A stretch of 64,000 nucleotides of DNA from Pelomonas nitida (GCF_043555975.1 NZ_JBIGIA010000004.1:124001-188000); one strand, 5' to 3'; numbered from the stretch's first letter, positions 43,471 to 52,533 are shown. The notes: generated by a model from the letters alone, not told the origin. Made by a program: numbers and translations.

Positions 43471-45360
43471 TCAGCTCTTCGGGCGCGGTGCGAGGCGGCA
43501 GTCCACCGGCGGCAGCTTTTCGCCCGGGTCGACAAAGGCCAGCAGCGCGGCCGGCGGGGCGAGCGCACCCAGCGCGAGTGCAGCCACGGCCCGGCCACCG
43601 AGGCTGCGGCCTTCCAGTGCCACGCGCGGGTCGGCCAGCGAACCCTGCAGCCGCAGCGGCGCGCGCAGCGTCAGTGGCGAGAAGTCTTTGGGGCTGGCCA
43701 CCGCGCGCAGGTCCAGCGTCTCGCTGGCCAGGCTGATGCTGCCGTCCAGGTCGATGCGGCTGTCGCGGTTGTCGACGATGGCCGTGCGCGGGCGCAACAC
43801 GCCGGCGGTGAAGCTGCCGTCCAGCCGCGCGCAGTTCAGCGGCAGGTTGCTGTCGCCCTTGAGCAGCATGCCCAGGCCCTGCGCGATGTCCAGGCCGATG
43901 GCCTCCGTCAGCAGATGGGACACGCTGCCGTTCTCCACACGCAGCTGCACCGGGCCGCTGAGGCTGGCGAGCAGCTCGGCCGTGCTGTGGCCACGGCCCT
44001 GCACGTCGATCTGTCCCTTCAGCTGGCCGGTCAGCGGGTGCTCGGTCAGCGCCTTCATGTCGGGTTTGAACCAGCGCTCGACGGCGAGGTCGTTGGCGTC
44101 CAGGCTGATGCGCCAGATGGGCGGCACGGGTTGGGTGTCGAGCTGGGCCGAGCCCGCGATGCGCCCGCCGGCCACGCCGGCCTTCAGCTGGCTCAGCGTC
44201 AGCACGCCGCTGCTGAGCACCACACGGCCGTTGACGGGGGAGAGCGGCTCCAGCGCGGTCGTGCCGAGGTCGAGCTGCTTCAAGGCCACGTCGACGTTCG
44301 CGTCCATCATGTGCAGCGCGGGCAGGTCCAGCGGCCGGTCGGGCAGCACGCGGTCGGCGCGGCTGGGCGGCGTGTCCGCGCCGATGGCGGGCCCCAGGTC
44401 GGCCAGACGCAGCGGGCCGCCGCGCAGCGTGCCGCTGAGCACGGGGCGGCGGGGCCGGGTGTCGAAGGCGAAGTCGCCGCCCAGCCGGCTGCCGCCGACC
44501 TGCGCGCGCACGGCGCCGAAGCGCCACACGCCGGCCTCGTGCTGGAGCCGGCCCGCGAGGTCCACGGGCGGCGTGTTGGGCAGCGTCACGCCGAAGGGGC
44601 GACCCACCGCATTCAGCGAGCTGCCGCGCACACGCAGCTGGCCGTCGAGCGCGCGGGCGTCCAGCAAGGACGACGCCGCGCCCTCGAAGCTCAGGTGCTG
44701 CGGCCCCTGGCGGAGGTCGACCGCCAGCCGCACGGGCGGCTCGTCGGCGTCGGCGGGGGAGAGCAGCGCCAGGCCCGCGCTGGCCTGGGCGTCCAAGGCG
44801 AGTTGCTGGCCGCGCAGCTCGCCCTTGACGTCGGCGCGCCAGCGGCCGTCGGCGTCCGTCGAGAAGTGCGCGTTGGCCTGCAGCAGCAGCGGTGCGTCGC
44901 TGACCCGCGCCGTGCCTCGGTGAATGAGGAGCCGATCGATCTGCGGCACGGCGGCCGGGGCGTCGGACGGGCCCTGGCGCTTCTCCGGCAAGGGCCAGGC
45001 GGTGCGGCCGTCGGCGTCGCGCTGCCAATCCAGCGACAGCGCGTCCGCCTTCACGGTGCGCAGCCGCAGAACGTCGCCCCGGTGCCAGCGCCACAGGTCC
45101 AGCCACGACCAGCCCAGCACCACGGCGCGGGCATCGGCCAGCGTTTCGCCCTGGGCCGCGACGAGGCGCAGCGACGAGGCCTCCAGCTGCGGGTGCCACA
45201 GCAGACGCAGGCGGCTGTCCGCGTCGACTTGCAGGCCTGGCACGCTGCGGGCGGCCAGGCGCGGGGCGAGGCCGGGCCAGCCGGCGAGCTCCATGCCGCC
45301 GAGGGCGGCGAGGGCCGCCACGGCGATCGCACTGGCGACGAGGGCAGTTTTTCGCTTCAT
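43471..45360 (-). CDS. AsmA-family protein
   Basis: The 629-residue protein has one N-terminal membrane segment (ALVASAIAVAALAALGGMEL) and a long beta-rich periplasmic part. The C-terminal AsmA domain is recognisable (NGRVVLSSGVLTLSQLKAGVAGGRIAG, QIDVQGRGHSTAELLASLSG, CARLDGSFTAGVLRPRTAIVDNRDS). AsmA-like proteins are linked to lipid transport and outer-membrane upkeep. It stands alone, with a terminator at its end and a divergent lipoprotein gene upstream. Confidence 0.9.
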   Translation of the reverse strand: MKRKTALVASAIAVAALAALGGMELAGWPGLAPRLAARSVPGLQVDADSRLRLLWHPQLEASSLRLVAAQGETLADARAVVLGWSWLDLWRWHRGDVLRLRTVKADALSLDWQRDADGRTAWPLPEKRQGPSDAPAAVPQIDRLLIHRGTARVSDAPLLLQANAHFSTDADGRWRADVKGELRGQQLALDAQASAGLALLSPADADEPPVRLAVDLRQGPQHLSFEGAASSLLDARALDGQLRVRGSSLNAVGRPFGVTLPNTPPVDLAGRLQHEAGVWRFGAVRAQVGGSRLGGDFAFDTRPRRPVLSGTLRGGPLRLADLGPAIGADTPPSRADRVLPDRPLDLPALHMMDANVDVALKQLDLGTTALEPLSPVNGRVVLSSGVLTLSQLKAGVAGGRIAGSAQLDTQPVPPIWRISLDANDLAVERWFKPDMKALTEHPLTGQLKGQIDVQGRGHSTAELLASLSGPVQLRVENGSVSHLLTEAIGLDIAQGLGMLLKGDSNLPLNCARLDGSFTAGVLRPRTAIVDNRDSRIDLDGSISLASETLDLRAVASPKDFSPLTLRAPLRLQGSLADPRVALEGRSLGGRAVAALALGALAPPAALLAFVDPGEKLPPVDCRLAPRPKS

Positions 45361-45544
45361 GCCGGCATGCTCGGCAATCGGTGCGCCGGCCCGGGTGGGA
45401 CGGCGGCGGCGCTCGCTGTAGGACGCCGCGCGGTGCGGCGCGGTCCGACATCACGTCGGCGCGCGGGCTGAATGCCGAAGGCCTGCCCCGCAGCCACAGT
45501 TGCATGGCCGGCCCTCGAGGCCTCAACCCCCGGAAGGACGACCG

Positions 45545-45991
45545 ATGAAACAGCACCTCACCCGACTCCCCGTGCTCGCTGCCCTCGCGGTGGCCGCGGC
45601 ACTGACCGCCTGCGGCAAGCATGACGACGAACGCACGGCCGGCCAGCGCCTGGACGGCGCCATCGCCGACGCCAAGCAATCTGCCGCCGAAACCAAGCGC
45701 GATGCTCAGAAGGCCGTGAACGACGCCGAGCGTTCGGCTGAACAGGCCGGCGACAAGGCCGCGCAGGTGACCAGCGACGTGACCATCACCGCCAAGGTCA
45801 ACGCCGCCCTGGTGGCCGATGACAAGCTCAAGGCCACGCAGATCAACGTGGACACCCGCGAAGGCCAGGTCACGCTGACCGGCCAGGCGCCCGACGCGCA
45901 GTCGCGCGAGCGCGCCACGACGCTGGCCTCCGCCGTCGACGGCGTGAAGCACGTCAACAACCAGCTGGTCGTCAGCCCCAAGAACGGCTGA
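45545..45991 (+). CDS. BON-domain lipoprotein
   Basis: From ATG 45545 (AAGGA upstream) the 148-residue protein has a lipoprotein signal with the lipid cysteine in ALTACG. A charged, alanine-rich helical stretch follows (residues about 40-80, AEQAGDKAAQ). One BON domain completes it (DVTITAKVNAALVADDKLKATQINVDTREGQVTLTGQA, ending VVSPKNG). BON proteins of the OsmY type sit in the periplasm and respond to envelope stress. A clear terminator follows at 46007-46034. Confidence 0.93.
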   Translation: MKQHLTRLPVLAALAVAAALTACGKHDDERTAGQRLDGAIADAKQSAAETKRDAQKAVNDAERSAEQAGDKAAQVTSDVTITAKVNAALVADDKLKATQINVDTREGQVTLTGQAPDAQSRERATTLASAVDGVKHVNNQLVVSPKNG

Positions 45992-46006
45992 TTGCACGGC
46001 TCGCTC

Positions 46007-46034
46007 GGGCGCTCCTGGTGGGAGCGCCCTTTTT
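46007..46034 (+). terminator. Rho-independent terminator
   Basis: A 9-base stem (GGGCGCTCC at 46007-46015 with GGAGCGCCC at 46021-46029) is followed directly by five T residues, 15 bases after the BON gene stop. It is the clearest textbook terminator in the window. Confidence 0.92.
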
Positions 46035-46088
46035 GTCATGGCTTGCCCCGGGCCGTGGCGGCGGGGATCGCCGATACGATGGCCCGCC

Positions 46089-47132
46089 ATGGATCTCAGC
46101 ATCGCCGCCATCCTGGGCCTGGACGGCCTGACCAACGGGGCCATCTACGCCCTCGTCGCGCTGGCGCTGGTGCTGGTGTTTTCGGTCACCCGTGTCATCT
46201 TCATTCCGCAGGGCGAGTTCGTCGCCTACGGCGCGCTGACGCTGGCCTCGCTGCAGGCCGGCCAGCTGCCCGGCACGGTGTGGCTGCTGGTGCTGCTGGC
46301 ACTGGCCGCGCTGGCGCTGGACGCGGCGCAAGCCTGGCGCGAACGCTGGGCGCCGGTGCGGCTGTTGCGGCAGTCGGCGATGGCCGCCGCCGCGCTGGCA
46401 GTGGCGGGTCTCACGGCCGTGTTGGCGCGGAGTCCGTGGGGCCCGGTGCCGCTGCTGCTGCAGGTGGTGCTGACGCTGGCGGTCGTCACGGCGATGGGGC
46501 CGCTGCTGCACCGCCTGGCCTACCGCGCGATGTCCGGCGCCAGCGTGCTGACGCTGCTCATCGTCTCCGTCGGTGTGCACTTCGCGCTCACGGGCCTGGG
46601 CCTGGTGTTCTTCGGTGCCGAGGGCTACCGCACGCCGGCATTCTGGGAGGCGCGCTTCGACGTCGGCCCCCTGAGCCTGACGGGGCAGACGCTGATCATC
46701 TTCGGCGTGTCGGCCGCGCTCATCGGCGCGCTGTTTGTCTTCTTCGAGCACACGCTGACGGGCAAGGCGCTGCGTGCCACCTCGGTCAACCGCACCGGCG
46801 CGCGGCTGATGGGCATCTCGGGTGATGCGGCCGGCGCGCTGAGCTTCACGATGGCGGCCTTCATCGGCGCGCTGTCGGGGCTGCTGATCTCGCCGTCCAC
46901 GACCATCTATTACGACACCGGCTTCCTGATCGGCCTCAAGGGCTTCGTCGCCGCCGTGTTCGGCGGCCTGGCGAGCTTTCCGATGGCGCTGGGCGGCGCG
47001 ATCGGCGTGGGCCTCATCGAGAGCTTCGGCGCCTTCTACGCGAGTGCGTTCAAGGAGGTCATCGTCTTCACGGTGATCCTGCCGGTGCTGCTGTGGCGGT
47101 CGTTCGTCGATCCGCATCGCGAGGAGCACTGA
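46089..47132 (+). CDS. livH: Branched-chain amino-acid ABC permease (LivH type)
   Basis: The 347-residue membrane protein has the LivH opening GLTNGAIYALVALALVLVFSVTRVIFIPQGEF and about eight helices. The loop GARLMGISGDAAGALSF and the end GAFYASAFKEVIVFTVILPVLLWR are typical of this family. It should pair with the LivM part of the next protein to form the channel. Substrate could be branched-chain amino acids or, as in related systems, urea or aromatic acids. No binding protein is encoded beside it. Confidence 0.92.
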   Translation: MDLSIAAILGLDGLTNGAIYALVALALVLVFSVTRVIFIPQGEFVAYGALTLASLQAGQLPGTVWLLVLLALAALALDAAQAWRERWAPVRLLRQSAMAAAALAVAGLTAVLARSPWGPVPLLLQVVLTLAVVTAMGPLLHRLAYRAMSGASVLTLLIVSVGVHFALTGLGLVFFGAEGYRTPAFWEARFDVGPLSLTGQTLIIFGVSAALIGALFVFFEHTLTGKALRATSVNRTGARLMGISGDAAGALSFTMAAFIGALSGLLISPSTTIYYDTGFLIGLKGFVAAVFGGLASFPMALGGAIGVGLIESFGAFYASAFKEVIVFTVILPVLLWRSFVDPHREEH

Positions 47133-47136
47133 GGTG

Positions 47137-47310
47137 ATGGTGCCCCTCGCCCAACCTCGCGTCGCTAGACGCGAGCGAGTCTGGTCGGTCCCCCGTGGGG
47201 ACGGCGATGCTCGCGGCGTTGAGCCGCGAGCACATCGCCATCGCGGGCCGGCTTGGGAGCGGCCCGGCGTCCGGCCCGATCGGGATCAGGCGTCGCCGGT
47301 GCTGACATGA
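47137..47310 (+). repeat. Operon-gap repeat, family A, short copy 4
   Basis: This copy lies between livH and the fused livM-livG gene. The central hairpin arms are TGCTCGCGGC and GCCGCGAGCA: compared with copies 2 and 3, a T-A pair has become C-G with both arms changed, so pairing is kept. The open frame is 57 codons from ATG 47137 (4 bases after the livH stop) to a TGA overlapping the next ATG (ATGA). The right end reads CTGAC before the ATG. The downstream gene has no ribosome site. Confidence 0.75.
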
Positions 47311-49181
47311 CGCGCTCCCATCTGGCGGCCATCGCCGCCGCTGTTGTCTTCGCGCTGCCGTTTGCGCCGGTGCCGGACTTCTGGATCACGCAGCTGAACT
47401 ACATCGGCCTGTTCTCGCTGGTCGTGCTGGGCCTGGTGCTGCTGACCGGCGTGGGCGGGCTCACGTCGTTTGGCCAGGCCGCGTTCGCCGGGGTGGGGGC
47501 TTACGCGACGGCCTACCTGACCGTCGTGCTGGGGCTGTCGCCGTGGCTGGGCCTGCTCGCCGGGCTGGCCATCACGGGTGTGCTGGCGTTGCTCATCGGC
47601 GTGCTGACGCTGCGCATGTCGGGCCACTACCTGCCGCTGGCCACCATCTGCTGGTGCCTGGCGCTGTACTACCTGGTCGGCAACCTCGAGCCGCTGGGCA
47701 AGTACGACGGCCTGCTGGGCCTGCCGGCGGTTCAGTTGGGCGAGTTCAGCCTGCAGAGCGAGCGCCGCCTGTACGGGCTGATCTGGGCCGTGGCGCTGCT
47801 GGCGGCCCTGGGCATCACGCGGCTGCTGGACTCGCGGCCCGGCCGCGTCATGCGCGCACTGAACGCGCACCGCGGCGGCGGCGTGACCATGCCCGAGGCG
47901 ATGGGCGCGAGCACCTTCCGCTACAAGCTGGTGATGTTCGTCATCGCCGCGCTGCTGGCGTCCGTCTCCGGCTGGCTGTATGCCCACATGCAGCGCAGCG
48001 TGAACCCGTCGCCCTTCGGCATCAAGTTCGGCATCGAGTACCTGTTCATGGCCGTGCTGGGCGGCATCGGCACGGTGGGCGGGGCGTTCACCGGCGCAGC
48101 GCTGGTGAAGCTGGCGGAGGACCAGCTCAAGGTCTGGCTGCCGCTGCTGTTCGGCGGCTCGGGCAACTACGAAATCATCGTGTTCGGCGTCGTGCTGGTG
48201 TTGGTGCTGCGCTTCGCGCCCGACGGGCTGTGGCCTCTGTTCGCCCGGGTGTTGGCGCGCTGGCTGCCGGCGCGGGCTGACCGGGCGGTAGAGGAGGGCG
48301 CGCCACCACTGCCATCACGCCGCCGCCCCGAGCGCGGCGCGCCGTTGCTGCGCGTGCGCAAGATCCGCAAGACCTTCGGCGGGCTGGTGGCCGTGGACGA
48401 CATCAGCTTCAGCCTCAGCGCGGGCGACATCGTGGGTCTCATCGGCCCCAACGGCGCGGGCAAGAGCACGACGTTCAACCTCGTGTCCGGCGTGCTGCCG
48501 CTCAGTGGTGGCGAGGTCGAGCTGGCGCAGCAGCGCGTGGACGGCCGGCCGAGCCGCGACATCGCCCGCGCGGGCCTGAGCCGCACCTTCCAGCACGTGA
48601 AGCTGGTGCCCGACATGACGGTGCTGGAGAACGTCGCCCTGGGCTGCTATGGGCGCACCCGCTGCGGCACGCTGGCCGCCATGCTGGGCCTGGACCGCGC
48701 CGAGGAGCGCCAGGCCCGCGCCGAGGCGATGCGCCAGTTGAAGCGCGTGGGCCTGGGCGAGCAAGCCCAGGCGCTGGCCGGCAACCTCGCGCTCGGCCCG
48801 CAGCGCCTCGTCGAAATCGCTCGCGCGCTGGCCAGCGACCCCGCGCTGCTGCTGCTGGACGAGCCCGCCGCCGGCCTGCGTCACCAGGAGAAGGTGGCCC
48901 TTGCCGACGTGCTCAGGCAGCTCAAGGCCGAGGGCCTGTCGCTGCTGCTCGTGGAGCACGACATGGACTTCGTCATGAAGCTCACCGACCGCATCGTCGT
49001 CATGGAGTTCGGCCGCTGGCTGATGGAGGGCACGCCGGCCGAGGTGCAGGCCAGCCCGGCCGTGCGCGCGGCCTACCTGGGGGCGGACGATTTGCCGGAC
49101 GAGCGCGCGGCCGGGCCCAAGCCGGCCGGCATCCCCCCGGTGGATCGGCCGATGTACCCATCGGGCGAGGCGCGGACATGA
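47307..49181 (+). CDS. Fused branched-chain ABC permease and ATPase (LivM-LivG)
   Basis: The 624-residue protein joins two subunits that are usually separate. Residues 1 to about 320 are a LivM-type permease (GLVLLTGVGGLTSFGQAAFAGVGAYATAYL). After a basic linker (about 325-345) comes a LivG-type ATPase with Walker A GPNGAGKSTT at 380-389, Walker B LLLLDEPAAGL and the switch histidine in LVEHDMDFV. The signature region reads NLALGPQRLVEIARAL, where LivG proteins normally have GQQ, so Q is replaced by P. A tail of about 30 residues follows the ATPase. It overlaps livF by 4 bases. Confidence 0.92.
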   Translation: MTRSHLAAIAAAVVFALPFAPVPDFWITQLNYIGLFSLVVLGLVLLTGVGGLTSFGQAAFAGVGAYATAYLTVVLGLSPWLGLLAGLAITGVLALLIGVLTLRMSGHYLPLATICWCLALYYLVGNLEPLGKYDGLLGLPAVQLGEFSLQSERRLYGLIWAVALLAALGITRLLDSRPGRVMRALNAHRGGGVTMPEAMGASTFRYKLVMFVIAALLASVSGWLYAHMQRSVNPSPFGIKFGIEYLFMAVLGGIGTVGGAFTGAALVKLAEDQLKVWLPLLFGGSGNYEIIVFGVVLVLVLRFAPDGLWPLFARVLARWLPARADRAVEEGAPPLPSRRRPERGAPLLRVRKIRKTFGGLVAVDDISFSLSAGDIVGLIGPNGAGKSTTFNLVSGVLPLSGGEVELAQQRVDGRPSRDIARAGLSRTFQHVKLVPDMTVLENVALGCYGRTRCGTLAAMLGLDRAEERQARAEAMRQLKRVGLGEQAQALAGNLALGPQRLVEIARALASDPALLLLDEPAAGLRHQEKVALADVLRQLKAEGLSLLLVEHDMDFVMKLTDRIVVMEFGRWLMEGTPAEVQASPAVRAAYLGADDLPDERAAGPKPAGIPPVDRPMYPSGEART

Positions 49182-49930
49182 GCGCGCTGCTGGAGGTCGT
49201 CGACTTGCATGCGGGCTATGGCCGCGCGGAGGTGCTGCAAGGCCTGAGCCTCGCGGTGCAGCCCAAGAGCGTCGTCACCGTGATCGGCCCCAACGGCGCC
49301 GGCAAATCCACGTTGCTCGGCGCGCTGATGGGGCTGATCCCGTCGCGCAGCGCCGCCCTCCGTTTGGCGGGTGAGGACATCGCCCGGATGACGCTCGAAG
49401 AACGCGTCATGGCCGGCCTGGCCCTGGTGCCCGAGAAGCGCGAGCTGTTCGCCACGATGAGCGTGGAAGACAACCTGCTGCTGGGCGGCTGGCGGCCACG
49501 CAAGCTCGGCGACAAGCGCTGGCGCGACGGGCTGGAGAGCGTGTATGCGCGCTTCCCGAGGCTGAAGGAGCGCCGCGTGCAGGCGGCGGGCACGCTGTCT
49601 GGCGGCGAGCGCCAGATGCTCGCTTTAGGCCGCGCGCTGATGGGCCAGCCCAGGCTCTTGATGCTGGACGAACCCAGCCTGGGCCTGGCGCCGCTGATCG
49701 TCCGCGAGATCTTCGCCATCGTCGACGACCTGCGCGCCGCAGGCGTGAGCATCCTGCTCGTCGAGCAGAATGCCCGCGCGGCGCTGCGCGTGGCGGATCA
49801 CGGCCATGTGCTGGAGACGGGGGAGTTCGTACTCAGCGGGGCGGCGGAACAACTCGCCACGGACCCGAGGGTCATGGACACCTATCTCGGCGCAGCAGGC
49901 CCGCAGACCGGGCCAACGCAGCCGACCTGA
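49178..49930 (+). CDS. livF: Branched-chain amino-acid ABC ATPase (LivF type)
   Basis: The 250-residue protein has Walker A GPNGAGKSTLLGAL, signature LSGGERQMLALGRAL, Walker B LLMLDEPSLGLAP and the switch region LVEQNARAAL, all typical of LivF. It forms the ATPase pair with the LivG half of the fusion. The ATGA overlap couples it to that gene. It closes the operon, and the next gene converges. Confidence 0.94.
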   Translation: MSALLEVVDLHAGYGRAEVLQGLSLAVQPKSVVTVIGPNGAGKSTLLGALMGLIPSRSAALRLAGEDIARMTLEERVMAGLALVPEKRELFATMSVEDNLLLGGWRPRKLGDKRWRDGLESVYARFPRLKERRVQAAGTLSGGERQMLALGRALMGQPRLLMLDEPSLGLAPLIVREIFAIVDDLRAAGVSILLVEQNARAALRVADHGHVLETGEFVLSGAAEQLATDPRVMDTYLGAAGPQTGPTQPT

Positions 49931-50005
49931 AGGCGCGCTCCAGCGCCACATCGAGTTCAAGCGCTGCGGTCGGTGCAGCCAGGCACGATTCGGAGCAGCC
50001 TGTGC

Positions 50006-50623
50006 TTATTCGCGACTCCAAGCCAGCAGCTTGTTGTTGGCCGGCAGGTCCTGCCGCGCATGCAGTTGCAGACCCTCGCTGGCTGCGGCATCGCTCACGT
50101 CGCCCAGCTGCCGCAGGCCCCAGCGCGGGTCGCGGCCGCGCAGGTCGATGTCAAAGGCCAGATTGCTCGGCGCCGTCGCCTCGCCGTCCACGAGGTAAGG
50201 CCCATAGGTGATCAGCAGCCCGCCCGGCGCCAGGTGCCGCGCCGCCCCGCGCATCAGTCCGATCGTGCAGGCCCAGGGCGCGATGTGGATCATGTTGGCG
50301 CAGAAGATCGCGTCGACCTTCTGCGGCACGCCGGGCCAGTCGGTGTCCAGCACATCCAGCGTGAGCGGCGACCGGACGCGCGCCAGCCCTTCGCACCAGG
50401 CCGCGATCGACGGCAGCGAGCCGGCGTCGACGTCGCTGGGCTGCCATTGCCAGCCCGGCAGCCCTTCGCTCAGAAACGCCGCGTGCTGGCCGGTGCCACT
50501 GGCGATCTCCAGCAAGACGCTGGTCGGTGGCAGCAATCGCTGCAGCGCGGCAAGGATGGGCGGGCCGTTGCGCTCGGCCGCCGGGCTGTGGCGGGTGGCC
50601 GGTGAGTGCGGTGAGGTCGTCAG
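50006..50623 (-). CDS. DUF938 SAM-dependent methyltransferase-like protein
   Basis: The protein has a Rossmann methyltransferase core (SVLLEIASGTGQHAAFL, QPSDVDAGSLPSI, FCANMIHIAPW, GGLLITYGPYLVDG), as in the DUF938 family; its reaction is unknown. The first usual start codon in frame is TTG 50536. However, family-like sequence continues upstream of it (HSPAAERNGPPILAALQRLL), where no ATG, GTG or TTG exists before the stop codon. The best candidate is a CTG at 50623 that overlaps the chemoreceptor stop (CTGA). I give that start with low certainty. Confidence 0.85.
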   Translation of the reverse strand: MTTSPHSPATRHSPAAERNGPPILAALQRLLPPTSVLLEIASGTGQHAAFLSEGLPGWQWQPSDVDAGSLPSIAAWCEGLARVRSPLTLDVLDTDWPGVPQKVDAIFCANMIHIAPWACTIGLMRGAARHLAPGGLLITYGPYLVDGEATAPSNLAFDIDLRGRDPRWGLRQLGDVSDAAASEGLQLHARQDLPANNKLLAWSRE

Positions 50624-52374
50624 AAGCTGGTCCAGTCGTCATCACCGGCGGGTGCCGGTGCCCTGGCTGCCGGTGCGGGTGCCTGGGTGGGGGCCGGGCT
50701 CGTTGTCGGCGGGCGAGGTGCTGCCGGCCGGGCGGCGGGCGCAGGCCGGGGCGATGCGGCGGCCACGCGGGTCGGGGTGGCTCTGACGGGGCTCGGCGTC
50801 GGGGCGGTGGCGGTGCTGCGGGGGGCGTCACCGCTGACGCGGAACACCGACACGATCTCCACCATCTGCATGGCCTGCTGCTTGAGGCTCTCTGCAGCGG
50901 CGGCGGATTCCTCGACGAGCGCCGCATTCTGCTGCGTGACCTGGTCCATCTGCGATACGGCCTGCTCGACCTGACCCACGCCGTCGGCCTGTTCGACGCT
51001 GGCGTTGCTGATCTCGCCGACGATGTCGGTCACGCGCTGGATGGCCTGCACCAGCGAGTCCATCGACGCGCCGGCCGTGTCGACCTGCTGGCTGCCGCGC
51101 TCCACCTGCTCGACGCTGCTGGTGATGAGGCCTTTGATCTCCTTGGCGGCCTCGGCGCTGCGCTGGGCCAGCGTGCGCACTTCACCGGCCACGACGGCGA
51201 AGCCCCGGCCCTGCTCACCGGCACGGGCGGCTTCGACGGCGGCGTTCAGCGCCAGGATGTTGGTCTGGAAGGCGATGCCGTCGATGGTGCCGATGATGTC
51301 GGCGATCTTGCGGCTGGAGTCGCTGATGCCGCGCATGGTGTTGACGACGTCGCCCACGGCGCTGCCGCCCTGGCGAGCCGCGTCGACGGCGCTGCGGGCC
51401 AGTTGGTCGGCCTGGCGCGCGTTGTCGGCGTTGCTGCGCACGGTGCTGGCCAGCTCCGACATCGTGGCCGCCGTTTGCTGCAGCGCGGAGGCCTGTTGCT
51501 CGGTGCGCTGGCTCAGGTCGGCGTTGCCCTGGGCGATCTCGCTGCTGGCGGTGGAGACCGATTCGGCATTGGCACGCACACGGGACACGGTGTTCATGAG
51601 GCCTTGCCGCATGCGTTCGAGGGCCCGCATCAACTGCGCCGCCTCGTCGCCGCCGCGGGCGTCCACCGTTTGGTGCAGGTCGCCGTCGGCCACGGCGTCG
51701 GCCACGGTCACGGCGCGTTGCAGCGGGCCGGTGATGGAGCGGATGAGCAGCCGCGACAACAGCAGCGCCACGATGGCCACGGCAACGAGGGCGGAGATCA
51801 CGACGTTGCGCCCCGTGGCGTAAGCACCGTCGGCGGTGCCGCTGGCCTGGTTCGCTCCCCGGGTGTTCAGCTCGACGAGCTTGTCCAGTGTGTCGGAGGC
51901 CGCATCGAAGGCCTTGCGCGATTCGCCCTCCAGGATGGCGCGGGCTTTTTCGGTCTCGTTCTTGCGCGAGAAGGCGTAGAGCTTGTCATGGGCAGCCATG
52001 TAGCTCTTCCAGTCGGCCATGAATTCGTCGTAGAGCTTTTGTTCTTCCGGTGAGCTGATGAGCTTGGCGTAGGCTGAGCGGTTCTTCTCCCAGCTCGCCA
52101 TGATGTTGGCCATCTGCTTGTCCTTGACGGCCATGTCGGCGTCTTCCGTGGCCAGCACATGGCCGATCTCGGCGACGCGGTAGTCGGAGCAGTTGGTGTT
52201 GAGCTGGTTCACCAGCGCGACGCTGGGCAGCCAGTTGGAGGTGATGTCGTGCGTCTGCTCCTGCATGCGCTTCATCTGCAGCACGGCCAACGCGGACATC
52301 AGCATCAGCAGCGCCAGCATGACGCCCATGACCGCCGCCAGGCGGGGCCCGATCTTCCATTGCATGGGATTCAT
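50620..52374 (-). CDS. Methyl-accepting chemotaxis protein
   Basis: From ATG 52374 (GGAGG upstream) the protein has 584 residues. It has a transmembrane helix near residues 10-30, a periplasmic four-helix-bundle sensor of about 160 residues, a second helix (VVISALVAVAIVALLLSRLL), a HAMP domain, and the signalling coiled coil with tip FQTNILALNAAVEAARAG. After a proline/alanine-rich linker of about 60 residues it ends DDDWTSF, matching the WxxF tether that recruits CheR and CheB. Ligand unknown. The DUF938 gene follows with an overlap. Confidence 0.95.
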   Translation of the reverse strand: MNPMQWKIGPRLAAVMGVMLALLMLMSALAVLQMKRMQEQTHDITSNWLPSVALVNQLNTNCSDYRVAEIGHVLATEDADMAVKDKQMANIMASWEKNRSAYAKLISSPEEQKLYDEFMADWKSYMAAHDKLYAFSRKNETEKARAILEGESRKAFDAASDTLDKLVELNTRGANQASGTADGAYATGRNVVISALVAVAIVALLLSRLLIRSITGPLQRAVTVADAVADGDLHQTVDARGGDEAAQLMRALERMRQGLMNTVSRVRANAESVSTASSEIAQGNADLSQRTEQQASALQQTAATMSELASTVRSNADNARQADQLARSAVDAARQGGSAVGDVVNTMRGISDSSRKIADIIGTIDGIAFQTNILALNAAVEAARAGEQGRGFAVVAGEVRTLAQRSAEAAKEIKGLITSSVEQVERGSQQVDTAGASMDSLVQAIQRVTDIVGEISNASVEQADGVGQVEQAVSQMDQVTQQNAALVEESAAAAESLKQQAMQMVEIVSVFRVSGDAPRSTATAPTPSPVRATPTRVAAASPRPAPAARPAAPRPPTTSPAPTQAPAPAARAPAPAGDDDWTSF

Positions 52375-52480
52375 TCGATTCCTCCGTGCGTCTCGACGCG
52401 CGGCCCGGCGGGTGGCGTCGACTTGACACGGGGCAGTCTCGCCTGCGGCAACGGCGATGTCCATGCGGCCGCCGTCGTGT

Positions 52481-52500
52481 TTTGCCATTAATTTGGCAAA
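52481..52500. promoter_or_regulatory. Operator-like palindrome upstream of the chemoreceptor
   Basis: TTTGCCA and TGGCAAA form a perfect inverted repeat separated by TTAATT, about 107 bases upstream of the chemoreceptor start, in an AT-rich patch that also lies just upstream of the pirin gene's stop. It is followed by a further CGGCAAAA copy of one arm. A regulator site is likely; which protein binds is unknown. Confidence 0.45.
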
Positions 52501-52533
52501 TTCGGCAAAAACAAATCTGCCGATTCAGGCCAG

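Noticed and set aside
11575..47310. Family A elements as transposons or MITEs
   Set aside because: No transposase, terminal inverted repeats or target-site duplications are visible, and all copies sit in one orientation between co-directional genes.
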